Source: Owenia fusiformis (Eukaryota; Annelida; Polychaeta; Sabellida; Oweniidae). From it: a DNA stretch of 64,000 bases. The position numbers were made by a program, and so were the translations under genes. The notes under the pieces are model-generated. The model did no database searches. It worked only from the letters and a program-made list of their open reading frames with translations, and was not told the origin of the DNA. Below, piece after piece: positions 1-12,635 of this stretch; positions within the stretch are counted from its first letter, which is position 1; every line of letters begins with the position of its first letter. Location: positions 24,662,822-24,726,821 of the forward strand of contig CAIIXF020000008.1 of the NCBI GenBank assembly GCA_903813345.2, in the 5' to 3' direction.

Positions 1-949
1 ATCCCAAATCCTCTTGATTATTCTTTCCATGTGATGATATATGCAGTACATAGCATTTTTTATAATCCCAGCAAATTTTCAATACTGAACAGGAAAGTTG
101 AGTTTTCAACTATTTTCTTTGATGTGTACTCCTGTTTAGTATATTCATAATTGTAGTGTTCTTTTCCTGCTAATATTATTGATTGCATCATTTTAACTGC
201 AACTGACACTCATATCCCAGAGGCAGTTATATAAATTATAGGATTAATCAGTGAATATCTCAATTTATATTAGCTTCTGGTATATACCCTCAACACTTTG
301 ATTTTGCTTCTATTAGCCTCTTGCCCTGGTCATCAGGGTAGTTCAGTTATCTCACTGATTATTAAAAAGTGCTCTATGCTGTGCTAATATCTACACATTT
401 TACGTTCAAGATGTATTAATACAGGCTACCTGAGAAAAGCAGACACAGATCTAAGAGGCAAACAACTAAGTTTTTGGAATGGACTTAAGAAAAAATATTT
501 TGGGTTTGAATTATTTTTGGATGAAGATGGCAAGAATGAATGGTCTGGCCCTAAATACTTGGATATTGGAAATAAAGAGCATCTTGAGTTATATTTGCTT
601 TTCTCTAATTAACATGCTCAATGTGTTCATTTGAAATCAAATTATTGAAATTGTTCCTCAAGATCTCTGAAATAGTTTCACTAGACATACTGCCTGTACT
701 TGCATAACTGGGTACATTAATTGCCTAGTTGTCAATACCTCTAGACAGATAGCAAGGCAGAGTATGGAGAGTTCCTCAAAAACAGGAATAAAGTATATTC
801 AATAGACAATTAAGATCTAACTTTGTTCAGTGTAATAGTTACTCATTTTAAAAGAATATATGCTAATTATTCAATCTGCCCTGAATGATGTACAAGTACA
901 TGCACATTTTCGTACCTAACACAAGGTTTTGTAGCACATTTTGATATAC
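1..949. other. Gene-free AT-rich stretch
   Basis: I see no coding exon, RNA gene or clear repeat structure here on either strand. If the Syt14-like gene on the minus strand continues leftward, this would be part of one of its introns or downstream exons' surroundings, but I found no C2-domain coding sequence. Confidence 0.5.
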
Positions 950-1340
950 TGTTACCCTGCGCGCAGAGTCTAGTTAAACTACACTCTGCCTAGTAGAGAC
1001 CATATTACAGTTTAGTAGCCCCGCCCCCACGACGGGTACCGATGACAGTTTGGGTAACAAATCACTTCTGACCTACGCGCTGACCTTTCTTTCATCAATC
1101 AGGGAGCTTGAAGAAACATACGCCAAATGCGTGGTAATTAAATATGCGCATGTTATTGGTCAATTCCGGGCTCAACGATGACGTCAGAAGGAATGACCAT
1201 ATATAGAACGTCGGTCAAATTTGGCCGACAAACACTGATTGGCGCATGGTGAGTTCACAGGTTTATTTTAGTTTGAAAGAGTGAAGAGGAAGCTCTCTTT
1301 TAAGAAGTGAAGTCAAACGAATGCAAAGGGTAATATACTG
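950..1340 (+). repeat. Dispersed repeat carrying a promoter-like head (copy 1)
   Basis: A locally GC-richer block contains TGACGTCA (a consensus CRE, 1179-1186), a TATA-like ATATATAG just downstream, then a start-like ATG fused to a strong splice donor (GTGAGT at 1249-1254). The stretch from the donor to about 1335 (GAAAGAGTGAAGA.GAAGCTCTC and following) recurs on the minus strand at 28022-28120. It is therefore part of a dispersed element rather than a unique gene's first exon. Promoter, short exon and donor together suggest that the parent element is a spliced, Pol II-transcribed transposon. Confidence 0.5.
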
Positions 1341-1489
1341 TAGAAAAATATCCAATTGGATTTGGTTTATGAAATTGCACAGTTTGTGGCATTCATTCTT
1401 TTACTTAGAGATTTGAGTAATACTGGCAAAATGTGAGTCATTTCAAAATTTTTGAAAAATACCAAATTTTCACAAAATGTTAATTTTTC

Positions 1490-2060
1490 ACAGCTTCAAA
1501 CAGAAATTCAACATTTTGATTACATCCTTTACTGCATGCAATACATTATTTCATGAACAAGATACTTTTTTAAAATCAACCAAACTACAATTACAATATT
1601 GAGAGACCTAAACACGTTGTGTTTATGTCGTTTTGCTCCAATGAGGTTCGGATATATGTTTCATTTCATTCTGAACATATGATACCAAGAACAAATGAAG
1701 TGTCTGATGTGTTTTCTAAAACAATATAGAGAAAAGTATATATATATTTCAAATTATAATGTTACCATCCAAAAGATGACCATTAAATTGACGATGTGTA
1801 AAATTTTCAGAATCTTTTGATGACTGGTTTAAGAGAAACGCGTATTCAAAAACTTCACCATATCAATACCACTCCTTTGAACCAAATCCGTCAATCAGTT
1901 TTTGAGTTATCACCCAGACACACGAATGAACAGACGGAAGACGGACAGACAAACAAATTGAGAGACAGCTTCTCTATATCCCTACAAACTTCATTTAATA
2001 GGATAATTAGAAGGGACGGCACAGCCTCTAACCATGGGTTCATTGCCATTGCAGGTTTAT
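1490..2060. repeat. Family-A dispersed repeat with GACAGACGG-type tail
   Basis: The segment around 1620-1870 shares long stretches (in opposite orientation) with 43250-43510 and 46890-47225, and in the same orientation with 29410-29880. The right part ends in a degenerate GAC(A/G)GACAGAC microsatellite followed by a 'tctatatccct..aacttcatt.ataggataat' tail, also seen near 25430 and 29850. The layout fits a non-autonomous, Helentron-like or MITE family. No coding capacity is visible. Confidence 0.55.
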
Positions 2061-2814
2061 AGAGTAAGACATAAAGTAATGCTTCATTTGTTCTTGTTTT
2101 ACTTCTTTATGACTTGATGCTAGATCAGCATGAAATTAACTTGACACAATAACAGAAAGAGATGAAAACATGTAAATACTGCCAATCTGAGTGATTCTCT
2201 ATGGAAATTCAGGTAGTTAAGTCCTAACTAGAATTGCATGCAGGCAATCTGATGAGACTGGTTCATGTATCAAAAACTTGCAACATATTTTTAAAATCAC
2301 CACATAGAGCACCCATCAAATATTTTCCTTTTTTATCATCGTAATAGGTTTTGGTAGTCAATTTATAACATCCTGCCCAATGATAGCATTCACCTTTCCC
2401 AATCAACATTTATAATGTTTAAAGAACCAGAATCCACATTCTAAGTCTCATATAAGTACTCTTGCAGCTGACACTATTGATCAAAACATTTTAATTCATT
2501 TAGTTCTTTAAAATCACTGGTTATGGGATCAAAAGTATCATAATGAAAATTCTATGTGCAAGTTATCTCATTACACAAATGATGTAAAACTAACTAGATA
2601 TGAAGGTAGTGAGCCATAGACAATTACTGGAAAACAATGTGACATTTAATGTTAATATCAAGAGATCCATTAAGCCACTAGAGGGTCTGTGTGGAGAAGT
2701 TCTGTCTAATTTAATCTAGAGAAATTGCATACATTGTATTAAGGTACAGTCAGCTGATCTCATCATGTCATATATCATCTATATGTTCCTTACTTAAAAA
2801 TGGTTTATAGTTTT
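2061..2814. other. Gene-free stretch
   Basis: AT-rich sequence. I see no supported exon, RNA gene or repeat boundary. Confidence 0.45.
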
Positions 2815-3310
2815 GAAAATTGATTAGAAAGTTCAAAAGCCAATATTACATATACTTGTATAAATTTAAGCCTCCAAGAACACTCCTTAGTGAAACAAGA
2901 ACACAAATGTGTACAACATGTCCCCACCAATACTATATACTGCAAATTTTTCATCCTGAATGCCTAACACTAATCAGTTTCAAAGACATGATTTTAAAGA
3001 ATCATTCCTGGAAATTTGAAATCAATCTGTCAACTGGTTTGCCAGGAAACGTGTAAACAAGACTTTACAGAGAGGATTTCAGGATGGAAAATCCAAAATG
3101 GCCACCTTAAAATTTACCCAGAATGCGGAAAAACTAATCAGTTCCAAGATTCTCATACTAAGAATCGTCCCTGAAAATTTAAAATTGATCCCTCAAACGG
3201 TTAACCTGAAAACCCAAAGACAAGACTTTACAGACTAGATTTAATTACAGAAAATCCAAAATGGCAGCATTAACATTTACCCAGAATGCCAAAAAACTAA
3301 TTAGTTCTAG
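2815..3310. repeat. 162-bp core repeats, small array (about 3 units)
   Basis: The landmark 'atccaaaatggc' recurs at 3099 and 3261, 162 bp apart, with a more diverged unit before it. The flanking words (acttacccagaatgc, aaaactaatcagtt, cctgaaaatttgaaattgat) are the same as in the large array at 36910-38715. This is a second, older copy of that tandem-repeat element. Confidence 0.8.
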
Positions 3311-4799
3311 ATTTTCATATTATACTCCTCAAAAAAAGGTTAAGGACCAGTGGTTTTCGTTTGAACGATTATTTTCTAAGCGTGGAACTAAAGAAATCCC
3401 AATAAAGAAAATAAATCTGTATCTTGATTCTATTCCCTATAAAGTCCGCAGCATTTCAATGTTATATCTCCAATACATTGGGTCAAAATTTGATGTCAAA
3501 ATTGATGAATTTCATGAAATTTAACAAAAATGGCAGATCTCATTTTAAACAAATGTCACGAAAAAAAATTTCAGTCTTAATAAACAATAGTTATGTCAAA
3601 TATTGATTAAATTAAATAATATAATCAGTCAATATGGTACAACGAAAATGGGACTTCTGCGCATGTTAAAATTTTTCGTCAAAACTCAACTTTTGTTCAA
3701 GTTGATACGATTGTCTTTCGAACTAGAGACTTACCTCATTCGAAAGATCATAAAAGACTTTATCTATACTGAAAATCTTAGATCCAAACATAGTAGAATA
3801 CGCCGTCAGTCCGCATTTGATTTTTTGAAGTGAGTTTCGTAGATCGTCAGATTTCTCCGACTGATATCGGGTTATCTCAAATTGGTTCGTTTATAAATAG
3901 GAATTTCTTTGCCGTTGTAAGGCGCATGCGCAAAATTGATTTATAAAACGTTATTGGTTGATGGTTTTTCTCCCGAGCATGCGTGAAGTCTGATGACACT
4001 TATGACGAAGACCGGAGCAAACATTACTAGCTCTCAAACGAAATTCCAAGATTCAGATCATTTCGCCGTGTTTGCTAAGCGTGTATACGTGAATGACAAG
4101 CTGTTTTGAGTAGATCAGGTACCTGTTTTAGACACAACATTGATTTAGCTTGACATTGATGTGCCCATTGGCACTTTTGAGCATGTTAATACAAGTTTTT
4201 ACACTCTTAGCACGAGACGGGTTTTCGAAAAATCTGTTATCTGATTCACTCGATTATCGTATGGATATGTATTTCTGCTGACATTTCAACACCACATCAC
4301 ATAGAATTACGATGCAGAATGATAATAAAACACAAAACAACGACTAAATTCCACTTGTTATTTCACAGGAGGTAAAAATGCAAACTGCATAGATTGTTTG
4401 TAAGGGTCGTCAGACATCGGATTGGCCGCCATATTTGAAATGAAAATATCACTAAATAGAGGTCTGCGCATGTCTCAACATTTCGACTGTAATATTCGGA
4501 ATGAAAGTGCCCCGTCCATATTTCATATTTGATTTTAAATAATTAGTGCAGTGGGCAAATATAATCCTTTTTATTGCAGTTAATTCAAAATATTCCTATG
4601 CTGACTTTACTAATTCTTCAAATCTTTCAATCATTTACGTCATTGATTTAACTCATTTGCAGTTGAGTTCAGATGAGGTCATTTACTTGACCCCCCCCGC
4701 CCTTTGGACTACTATATTGCAAAGTGCTATGATTTTGAATAGGTAAAAATAATTTATGTCTGGTCTAAGGTCTTTTTCATGAAGTTTTACTGTACATTA
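3311..4799. other. Gene-free stretch with a promoter-like patch near 3920-4080
   Basis: No convincing exon. At 3922-3931 there is a palindromic GCGCATGCGC (NRF1-type site), followed by a TATA-like TTTATAAAA and an ATTGG (inverted CCAAT) at 3953-3957. This could be a promoter of an unrecognised transcript or of a repeat. No ORF or splice structure supports a gene. Confidence 0.3.
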
Positions 4800-5400
4800 A
4801 CTGAGATATAAATAGAGATTATCCTATATGAGGTTCAGGATATTGGGATTACCCCGAGGCAAATATAATATATTTGCCCGAGGGCCGCAGGTCCCGAGGG
4901 AAAATATATTATATTGGCCAAGGGATAATCCCAATATCCAGAACCGACTATAGGATAATATGTTTATCCCATACCAATCTTGGTCATCTGGTTCACATTG
5001 TTCAATCGTGGAAATATTTTAGAATATTCATGTCCAGTTTTGTTTTCCTGGCCGTGGGTGGATTTTCCTGTTCTCTCAAATATTCCCACATTTATTTTCT
5101 CGCATTTTTGATTGATTAAGTGGATGCTCTTTCCCTTTTTTAAACCATCAAACAGATCCCGATTGTCTGTGTTTTCTCCATTGTAGTTTACAGTCATTAC
5201 GCGAACGTTACAAATTATGAACAGATATGCGAGCGGCGATTATGACGTAGCGGGCAGATATACTATATCTGCCCGCTCGAAGCGGGACGTAAAGCTATAT
5301 CTGCCCGCTGATGAAAATATAAGTTTTTACAAACCGGCTTTATGTACCCGTAACACGTCCAAGTATGGGATAAATGAATTTATCCCACCCTAAGTGCTTT
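4800..5400. repeat. Element built of nested palindromes
   Basis: The segment contains several inverted repeats: the 'ggatattgggattaccc' / 'gggataatcccaatatcc' pair, a 'gcaaatataatatatttgcc' type dyad, and a GCGGGCAGATATA / TATATCTGCCCGC pair near 5250-5310. A related fragment flanks the mariner-derived element at 20640-20715. It appears to be a non-autonomous mobile element with strong secondary-structure potential. No ORF. Confidence 0.6.
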
Positions 5401-5598
5401 ATATGATTGTATAATAGCATTGTATAACTGCAATATAAAACCAACACTCATCATGTACAACTCTTGAGAATGATATCCAACTCCTGGATAGCGTATACAA
5501 CTCCTGGGCAGCATATACAACTCTTCGACTTGATATACAACTGCAGAATTTAGATTAACCTTTTATTGATTAAAGATTATGGTGGGACAATAAGATCA

Positions 5599-5733
5599 TA
5601 TAATGGTTGATTCTGTTTATCGTTATACTCTCATGAGTATAATTGATATATTCACTCGTTCCCTTCAGTCACTCGTGAATATATGGTATACTCACTTGAG
5701 TATAAATACGATATACAGAATCAACCATTATAT
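5599..5733. repeat. Hairpin MITE, 135 bp
   Basis: The left end (ATAATGGTTGATTCTGT) is matched by its reverse complement at 5717-5733, and internal 'tatactc.tgagtata' dyads continue the pairing toward the centre. An AT microsatellite follows directly. Non-coding. Confidence 0.65.
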
Positions 5734-5973
5734 ATATATATATAACTTTTATTCGCATCACCTCATAAGACATGATGCTAAAGGTGATAAATATTTCATA
5801 CCTAGGTACCTGTCCATAACATGTTCATTTTCAAGTGAAAATATAATAGAAAGATTTTTTAGACATTTTATGAGAATTTATTGATATGCCATAAATCACA
5901 CAGTATACCTTGTAAATGTTAAGATAACAGGAACACATTCTGTATCAAACTAATGTGATATAATAATCACATA

Positions 5974-6598
5974 TACCGTATTATCTCTAATAGACGCACA
6001 TACTCCAATAAACGCACACCCGGAATCTTAGGAATTATAACTACGTTCATGATTACCTTAAAGTGATGAGTTAAAAGCTATAATGAACGTCAATTCTGAC
6101 CTGTTGCTATTACTAAATACTGGCAGTGCCAGGAGTGCATCATGGGAGTTCAGATTTATAATATTTCTTCTGCCTTTTCCCACAAACAATTATTAAATCC
6201 TTTAAAAAACGCATAGTCGTACTCTATGGATATAAAACATATTTTCACCGAATATGACGACGATTTGGATACAAGAAGCCTTTAAATTTTGACTCGGGTA
6301 TCAGCGTCAATTTCCAAAATGGCGCCTGCTCGGAGCAGTTGGAGTGGATGTTTAACATCAATATTGATGCATATATGTGAAACACTTTCAGCAGATCGAT
6401 AAATGCATGAGGAAAACATTGAGGTATGATATTATGTTATCTAGTTGAAGTGAGTCTAGTTTCAAAGAGGAAATCATGAAACACCCTATTATCGCACATA
6501 TATATTTTTTTCACGAATCCCCAGAGATTTTGTGATTTGAGACATCTCCTTCAGGAGAATTTGGTGAACACACTGTGTTTATTGGAGAGAATATGGTA
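5974..6598. mobile_element. Non-autonomous element with TACCGTATTNTCTCTAAT-type TIRs
   Basis: The left end (taccgtattatctctaatag) matches the inverted right end (...ttggagagaatatggta). The same terminal words bound the element at 8363-9148, and a lone right end lies near 16420-16443. A TA sits at each outer edge, as expected for TA target duplications of Tc1/mariner-type elements. No transposase ORF remains. Confidence 0.55.
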
Positions 6599-6984
6599 AC
6601 TTACATTGAATTCCATGCTAATGTACCCTGATATATATATATATATATATATAATGTGATATGTGGGCGCAAGTCTCAATATTATAAAGTTTTACTGCTC
6701 TGTGCCTGCTTTTGTAAAAAGTCCCTTCATTATTCTTTGTTGATAAATTGATTTCTGCATATTCTATGCTTACAGCAAAAAATTCCAGGTAACAAGGTTT
6801 ATAATGATGTGTATGCATGAGATAATATAAATGCCAATATATGTTGCATGATATAAGGATCATATTCTAACATATTCCATCTTATTTCCATTTGCTGACA
6901 TGACTGTTTTGAATTTCTATTAGTTTAATTCACAAAAAAACAAAGTGGACAGTTTGGACAATGAACTTCGTCTTTCAACCAAAT

Positions 6985-7640
6985 GACAATATTTACATAA
7001 TACACAGGATAATCTTATTAACGTCTCATGAAAATGAACCCCTTTCCAGGACACAACTCTCTAATAACCCCTCAACAAAATAAACACCTCTCAAGTAAAC
7101 ACCTCTCCAATTAATACTTCATCAAAATAAACACCTCTTCAGTTACTAGCAAACACATCCCTAATTATTGCCTCATCAAACACCTCTCCAATAAAGACCT
7201 CTATGTAATAGACTAGATGCAATACAAATAATTTTGATTTACGTCATTAAATATTCAAAAGTTTATCAACTTTGAAAATTTAATTTTTTTTGAAAATGTG
7301 ACTTCTAGCTCGGGTTGATTCCTCATAGACCCCATGTTACAAAATCACAAAAAATGATATATCTTTTCGTGTATTGGACAGATAACATTTTCTTTTACTG
7401 GACACATTTTAATTTGCATAACTATTAGATACATAAGGGTTATATAAAAATTGAACCACTAAAACAAATGTAATTTAAGTTAAAGGGAACTTTCTACTAT
7501 ACCCGCCATGTTATCTGACCCGAACGAGCCACCTGGTGGCGAAACTGGTAACTACCTACTCGCATCTGCGTTATTAACACTTCATCAAAATGACTACCTA
7601 TCCAGTAAACACTTCTCCTTGTGGTGAATATCTTTTATTA
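6985..7640. repeat. Degenerate short-period repeat interrupted by a MITE
   Basis: A run of imperfect 'aaacacctctcca.taa' words with a period of about 17-25 bp occupies 6990-7210 and resumes at 7575-7640 after the insertion at 7211-7570. Similar short-period sequence appears again near 7880-8000. Confidence 0.55.
7211..7570 (-). mobile_element. MITE with AGATGCGAGTAG termini (copy of the 33047-33411 element)
   Basis: This is the reverse complement of the element whose exact boundaries can be read at 33047-33411. Shared internal words include ccacctggtggcgaaactgg and gtgacttctagctcgg. A third fragment lies at about 19750-19850. It is non-coding and sits inside the short-period repeat described for this region. 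Confidence 0.75.
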
Positions 7641-8362
7641 TTATACATATACCTAATATGTGTATGTATTTCTCAGCCTATTTTGGCCTCCGCTGAGGAA
7701 ACATGGCAAATCAATATTGGGTATAAAATAAATGGTGCCAGTGACTAATTTCAAGCAAAGGTGTAAATGATTTCCCCTTGCGAATATCCTCTAAAATGTG
7801 CTATTTTAGAGGATATTCCCTCTGGGAAATAATTTTTACTATTGCCCTCAATGACAGTCGCTATTTGTATACTAGTGAACACCTCTTTAGTAAATACACT
7901 TTCCTACTAAAATAAACAAAAAATCCCCCTTAAATGAAGACTTTTCTCGAGGGAACACTCCATTTAAGTGAAGACTTTCTCAAGAAAACACCTCCTTGTA
8001 ATCTTACCAATTGATACAAACTAAATTGATTTTTAAACACTTGATCCATAATCATGTCCTCGTTGGTAGATTACGCAATGGGTTTCTCCCCGGACAATCA
8101 GTGATATCCCATCAATAGCTTATATAATATCTTACATACCTTAGATTTATCTTGAGACCAATTTATGGGTTTAGCATTGCTGATATTTAGAGTAAATCAA
8201 CAGAACCAATTGTCATAATTGAACACAATTGAGTTTGACCATAGCAATCGGGGGAAACTCTTTCAAATGACAGGAGCACACAAGCGTCGGCAAACTCAGC
8301 CTGTGCCTTGAGCAAGGCAGCCAATCAGATTCAAATCCAGTTGTCAACTTCTTTTCTTACAT

Positions 8363-9148
8363 CTACCGTATTCTCTGTAATTAGCGCCCAGGGCGTTTAG
8401 AAAATTGAAAATACATCATTTAGACCATTCTAATAAGCGCCCATGTATGAAAGAAATCAGAAATCCCGAGGAATTTCATGTATGGCAATTTTTCTTGACA
8501 AGAATGCATTTTCTTCAACATATTTTTATAATAATATGACAAGTGCTGTTATTGGAGAGAATACGATAAAGATCGCTTAGACAATATTGACAGTGGTTGA
8601 AGACCCGTCTATGTCTAATTTATTTCCGGCACGCCCACTTTGTCATTATCGCCGATTACCTTCAATATTCCCACTAGAGACTGCTGGATATCGATCTAAA
8701 GTTATACATTATTTCTAATTTGATGAGAGATCATCATTATTCGTGCAAAAGTCGTGTAAAAGTCGAGAAACATTAAAAAGAAACCAGAAAGTTCACGATC
8801 TTGACATGCGCAGAACATCTGCGCAGTAGCTTTTGAAATTTCTGAATGCCGATAAAGAACAATTCCTTCATTCATTATGGACTATTTGGAGACAATATTA
8901 GCATGGTATGGTGTGGGAAGCAACCATCGATAGATATGTATCGAGAGGATGCATAGAATTACAAAACGCGTCGTGTTTACAGCAGTTTTAGGGTAAGTAC
9001 TCTATTATCGCCCGCTCCTGGATTTTGAGAAATATTTTTTTCCTGATATATTCTTCAATTCTTGTTGATTCCTCGATGTTTCTTGAACTTTGTGAAGCGG
9101 GGTGGGCGCTTATTAGAGAGTGGGCGGTAATTACAGAGAATACGGTAG
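8363..9148. mobile_element. Non-autonomous DNA transposon, 786 bp
   Basis: The first 20 bases, CTACCGTATTCTCTGTAATT, are repeated inverted at 9129-9148. The TIR continues as AGCGCCCA on the left against ACCGCCCA on the right. The outermost TA may be the target duplication. The interior has no transposase. Confidence 0.75.
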
Positions 9149-9300
9149 TTCTTTTGGTCACATAACCAATACTGATAAACAAATTTAAGGAAGCATCGGG
9201 TAAAATATGGATTTCCCCGTTTTTTTTCAAGTTTCAGACAATTAATTTAGACAAAAATAATAATTCAAACAGTCAACACAATTGCAAAATTAGCTCATAA

Positions 9301-9442
9301 ATGCCTGGGTCACATTTGCTCCGATCAATCGGCCGGAGCCCTGCCGATTGAGTGTTTTATTCAATATTGTATTCAATTTTGAACAAAACACTCAATCGGC
9401 CGGGCGCCGTAGTGAAAATCGGAGCAAATGTGACCAAGGCAT
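9301..9442. mobile_element. Hairpin MITE, 142 bp
   Basis: The element is close to a full palindrome. It begins ATGCCTGGGTCACATTTGCT and ends with the matching inverted sequence. The interior also carries an inverted pair around 'gattgagtgtttt'. A truncated copy lies at 24361-24452. Confidence 0.8.
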
Positions 9443-9594
9443 AAGCGGCAGATTCAGGGTTTCTTCATTGGTAAATGTGAATATGTGATACAGCTCAACA
9501 TGCAAAAAAGTCCAGGGGGGTCTTTATTGTGCTTTCCTATCGCAAAATCCCTCTTTAAAAAATGTATGCTGTGAATTCTGAACATATATGTATA

Positions 9595-9745
9595 CAGCGA
9601 AACCTGTAAAGTGGAACACATCTACAAGTGGAACATCTCTGTTAGTAGACTAACTGACTCAATATTAAATGAACCTCTATAAGTGGAACACCTCCCAAGT
9701 GGAACACTTTTTAAAGGTACTTAGACAGGTTTTACTGAATACAAC
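9595..9745. mobile_element. Small MITE with ACAG(C/T)GAAACCTGT-type ends
   Basis: The left end 'tacagcgaaacctgtaaagt' is answered by 'acaggttttactga' at the right end. The interior holds repeated 'aagtggaacacct' words. Non-coding. Confidence 0.55.
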
Positions 9746-12627
9746 TACTATTTCAAACCATCATCTGCTGTGCTACCTCTATACTAGATATACAAGCCTG
9801 TTTTTGTAAAATGATTTGAATATCTCTACTTCACCATAGATTTAATCCATAGATGCATATTATTCCATATTCTTTAATAATTAGGAATTTGTGGCTCTCA
9901 ATGTTTTTTACTTGCTGTTGTTTCTCCAAATGTGTCTTTAAACAGCTATGCTATATTATAGTAATGTATTTAGTAATCAGTTTATTTATCCCTCTGAATT
10001 CAGTGAGAATACAGGAATAGACTAATATATGAAAGCTTCGAAGAAAGCACACAATGATATTTCCTTCTGCTTACATCTTTTCCCATGCTACAGGAAATAA
10101 ATTAAGGGAGTTGCATATGTTTAGAAATTTTAATGGATTCCTAATTGTTATTTTCAAGTACACATAACTCATTCAATACATGGACTACATTCCATCTTTC
10201 AGTTGAACACAGAGTACATACTGATGTAAATGTTACTAGTTGAGAGGTAATAATTTTATGTATTAAGCTTTATACTTTTTAAAAATATAAAAATGTAGGT
10301 GCTTTTTTATATATCTAAAATATCTATGAGTGCTCAACTAATAATCAAGGTAAATTCATGCACTATTTATACAAAACCTTAAAGACCCAATCCCAGTATT
10401 TAAGGCTCAGTTCATTTTGACAAAATCTGGGCTCCCAGATATTTTCACAATTTGGAAATCCACAGTGAATAATTTTTTGGTCGCTCATGACACCGTTGGT
10501 GTCAATTTTAGCCTCTAACTCCACAAGAAAACAATGGTTTTTCAATCAGATGGTGTCTTATTGTAAGTAAATGATTCATTTTTAAAATGATATATAATAC
10601 ATGGCATGGTTTAACATTATATCATATGATATTCATCCTTAAACTTGGGTATTGTTTTTTTTTACCCACCCTGTATATACTGTAGCATGTATGGAATGAG
10701 TTGTGTAGCTGAAAATAATATAAGCTATTAAAATTTCTAAATATGTGAAAATACCTTAAATGTCCATGTTTTCTTATACTCTCTACATCCTGCCTTACAC
10801 TTATGGTAAGTTATAAAGGCTTTATCTCAATGTAAGCTTCTTGTGAGTTTATAGATTATAATAACATTGAGTAATTTCCAATAAAAGTATGGTTTATACA
10901 TGTACTCCACTCATATTACTAAAACAACTTTATATGTCTGTATGATGCTGTATTACTATGTTTAATGTTATATGCATATAACTCATGAGAGTTGTAGCTT
11001 TTCAACTGTCCTTAAACAAACTTTTTATATTCTGTACTCTAAATATCTAAATATATGCTGTTTTGTATATTTTCGTCAATTACCGACAACCACTGACCTA
11101 TGACTGATGTTCAACAGTCACACATCATGCCTCATTAAATTTATACTGAACCATTTTCTTATAATCTAAACATACTGGATGCAAAGATGGATTTCGTGGT
11201 TTATGCTATAAATCTTTTAAAAAATAGTGATAAATTAAACATGTCATAACTTGGAATATTGACCTAGCTCTCCAAAGTGTCACCATTAGCATGTTTCTTA
11301 TTCACCCTATAGGTGAAGTGATACGCTAAAATCTGGTGGAATCGAGTTAAGCCCATCACTTCGCCTAGAGTGTTATTGAGATTGACTTACCAATGCCTTT
11401 ATAAACATACAATCTTTAAACTTTAGATTTATATTTCAAAATTGTGTCATCATTTTCCTGGTCAGTATAGAACCAGTATTTCGGTTGAATACTAAGTCAA
11501 TCAAATTAGGTCAATCAAATTTGTAACAGACCAATTAATTTTGAAAGTTGCTGGTCAAACTTGACCAGTAAGATTTGAAGCGGGTCAGCAATTTTGAGGT
11601 ACATACTGGCCCACTTGACCATTAAGTAATTGACTCTTATGACGCACCCAAGCACACGAGCAACTGATATACTATTGTCAGGTCTTACAAATACAAACTA
11701 AGTACTTCTCCATGATATGCTAGAGTTATCCTATGCTGAATCATCAGGGTCCCACAAGGTTCTGTATCTGTTCTGTTAGACTATGCATTATTTTTATTTC
11801 TATTTAATGTTAATAAAATGTGTCTACATCCATACATGCACATGTACTGTATATCATATACTCTATTAATCCTTTAATCCATTTAAACTATTTAGATCTA
11901 TATAATCCATAGAATAAATCGTACATTTTCTAACCCTAACATGTTCAGACTTTTTAAGCTGTGATCATGAGGGTTTAATCCTGGTGACTCTGTTGTACCA
12001 TAGGAAGTAAAGCTACAGTAGCAGATCCTCATAATATAGTACAAAGGCTTCTTATTATTAATCCCTCACAGCATGGCTTATTGATAGGCTATACATCATT
12101 ATTTAGGTTAATACATATACAGTGCACATATAACATCCTAATTCCAATCTGGTCATTTCCCTTGTATTGTGTTTATTGCATGTTGAGCCATTTAGAAATT
12201 ACAATGTGAACTGTTCTGCTATATTCCTCCTTCTTCAATACAGATAACCCAAATTCGTCAAAACAATCAAGTCATCTTAATGTGTGTCTACTCTAGGGAG
12301 TAATAAAGTAAAGTTATCATGCCTGCTCAGAAACAAGAGAGGTAGATCATTCTTAGTTCATTAACATTTTATTGGTAAAAGCAACTTGATATGGCAATCA
12401 ATATGCTCAAATCTGCTTTTTGCAGGTTATCACTAACTAATCAATTCATAACCCATTTTGTGACTTTTTCCAAAAATATCAATTATGAATAGATTTTAAA
12501 TAAATACAAAACTACACGCATATCAGGATATTAGGAAGATAAAAGAGGCAATTTGAATTAGATTCCATTAAAAATATTGTCATTATATGTTGAGAGAGCA
12601 GAATATCACTGATAAACAATAAGCCTA
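9746..12627. other. Gene-free AT-rich stretch
   Basis: No supportable exon in nearly 2.9 kb. The only structured item is a short hairpin at about 11311-11367 (TAGGTGAAGTGAT... ATCACTTCGCCTA). Confidence 0.45.
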
Positions 12628-12635
12628 GGCCATGC

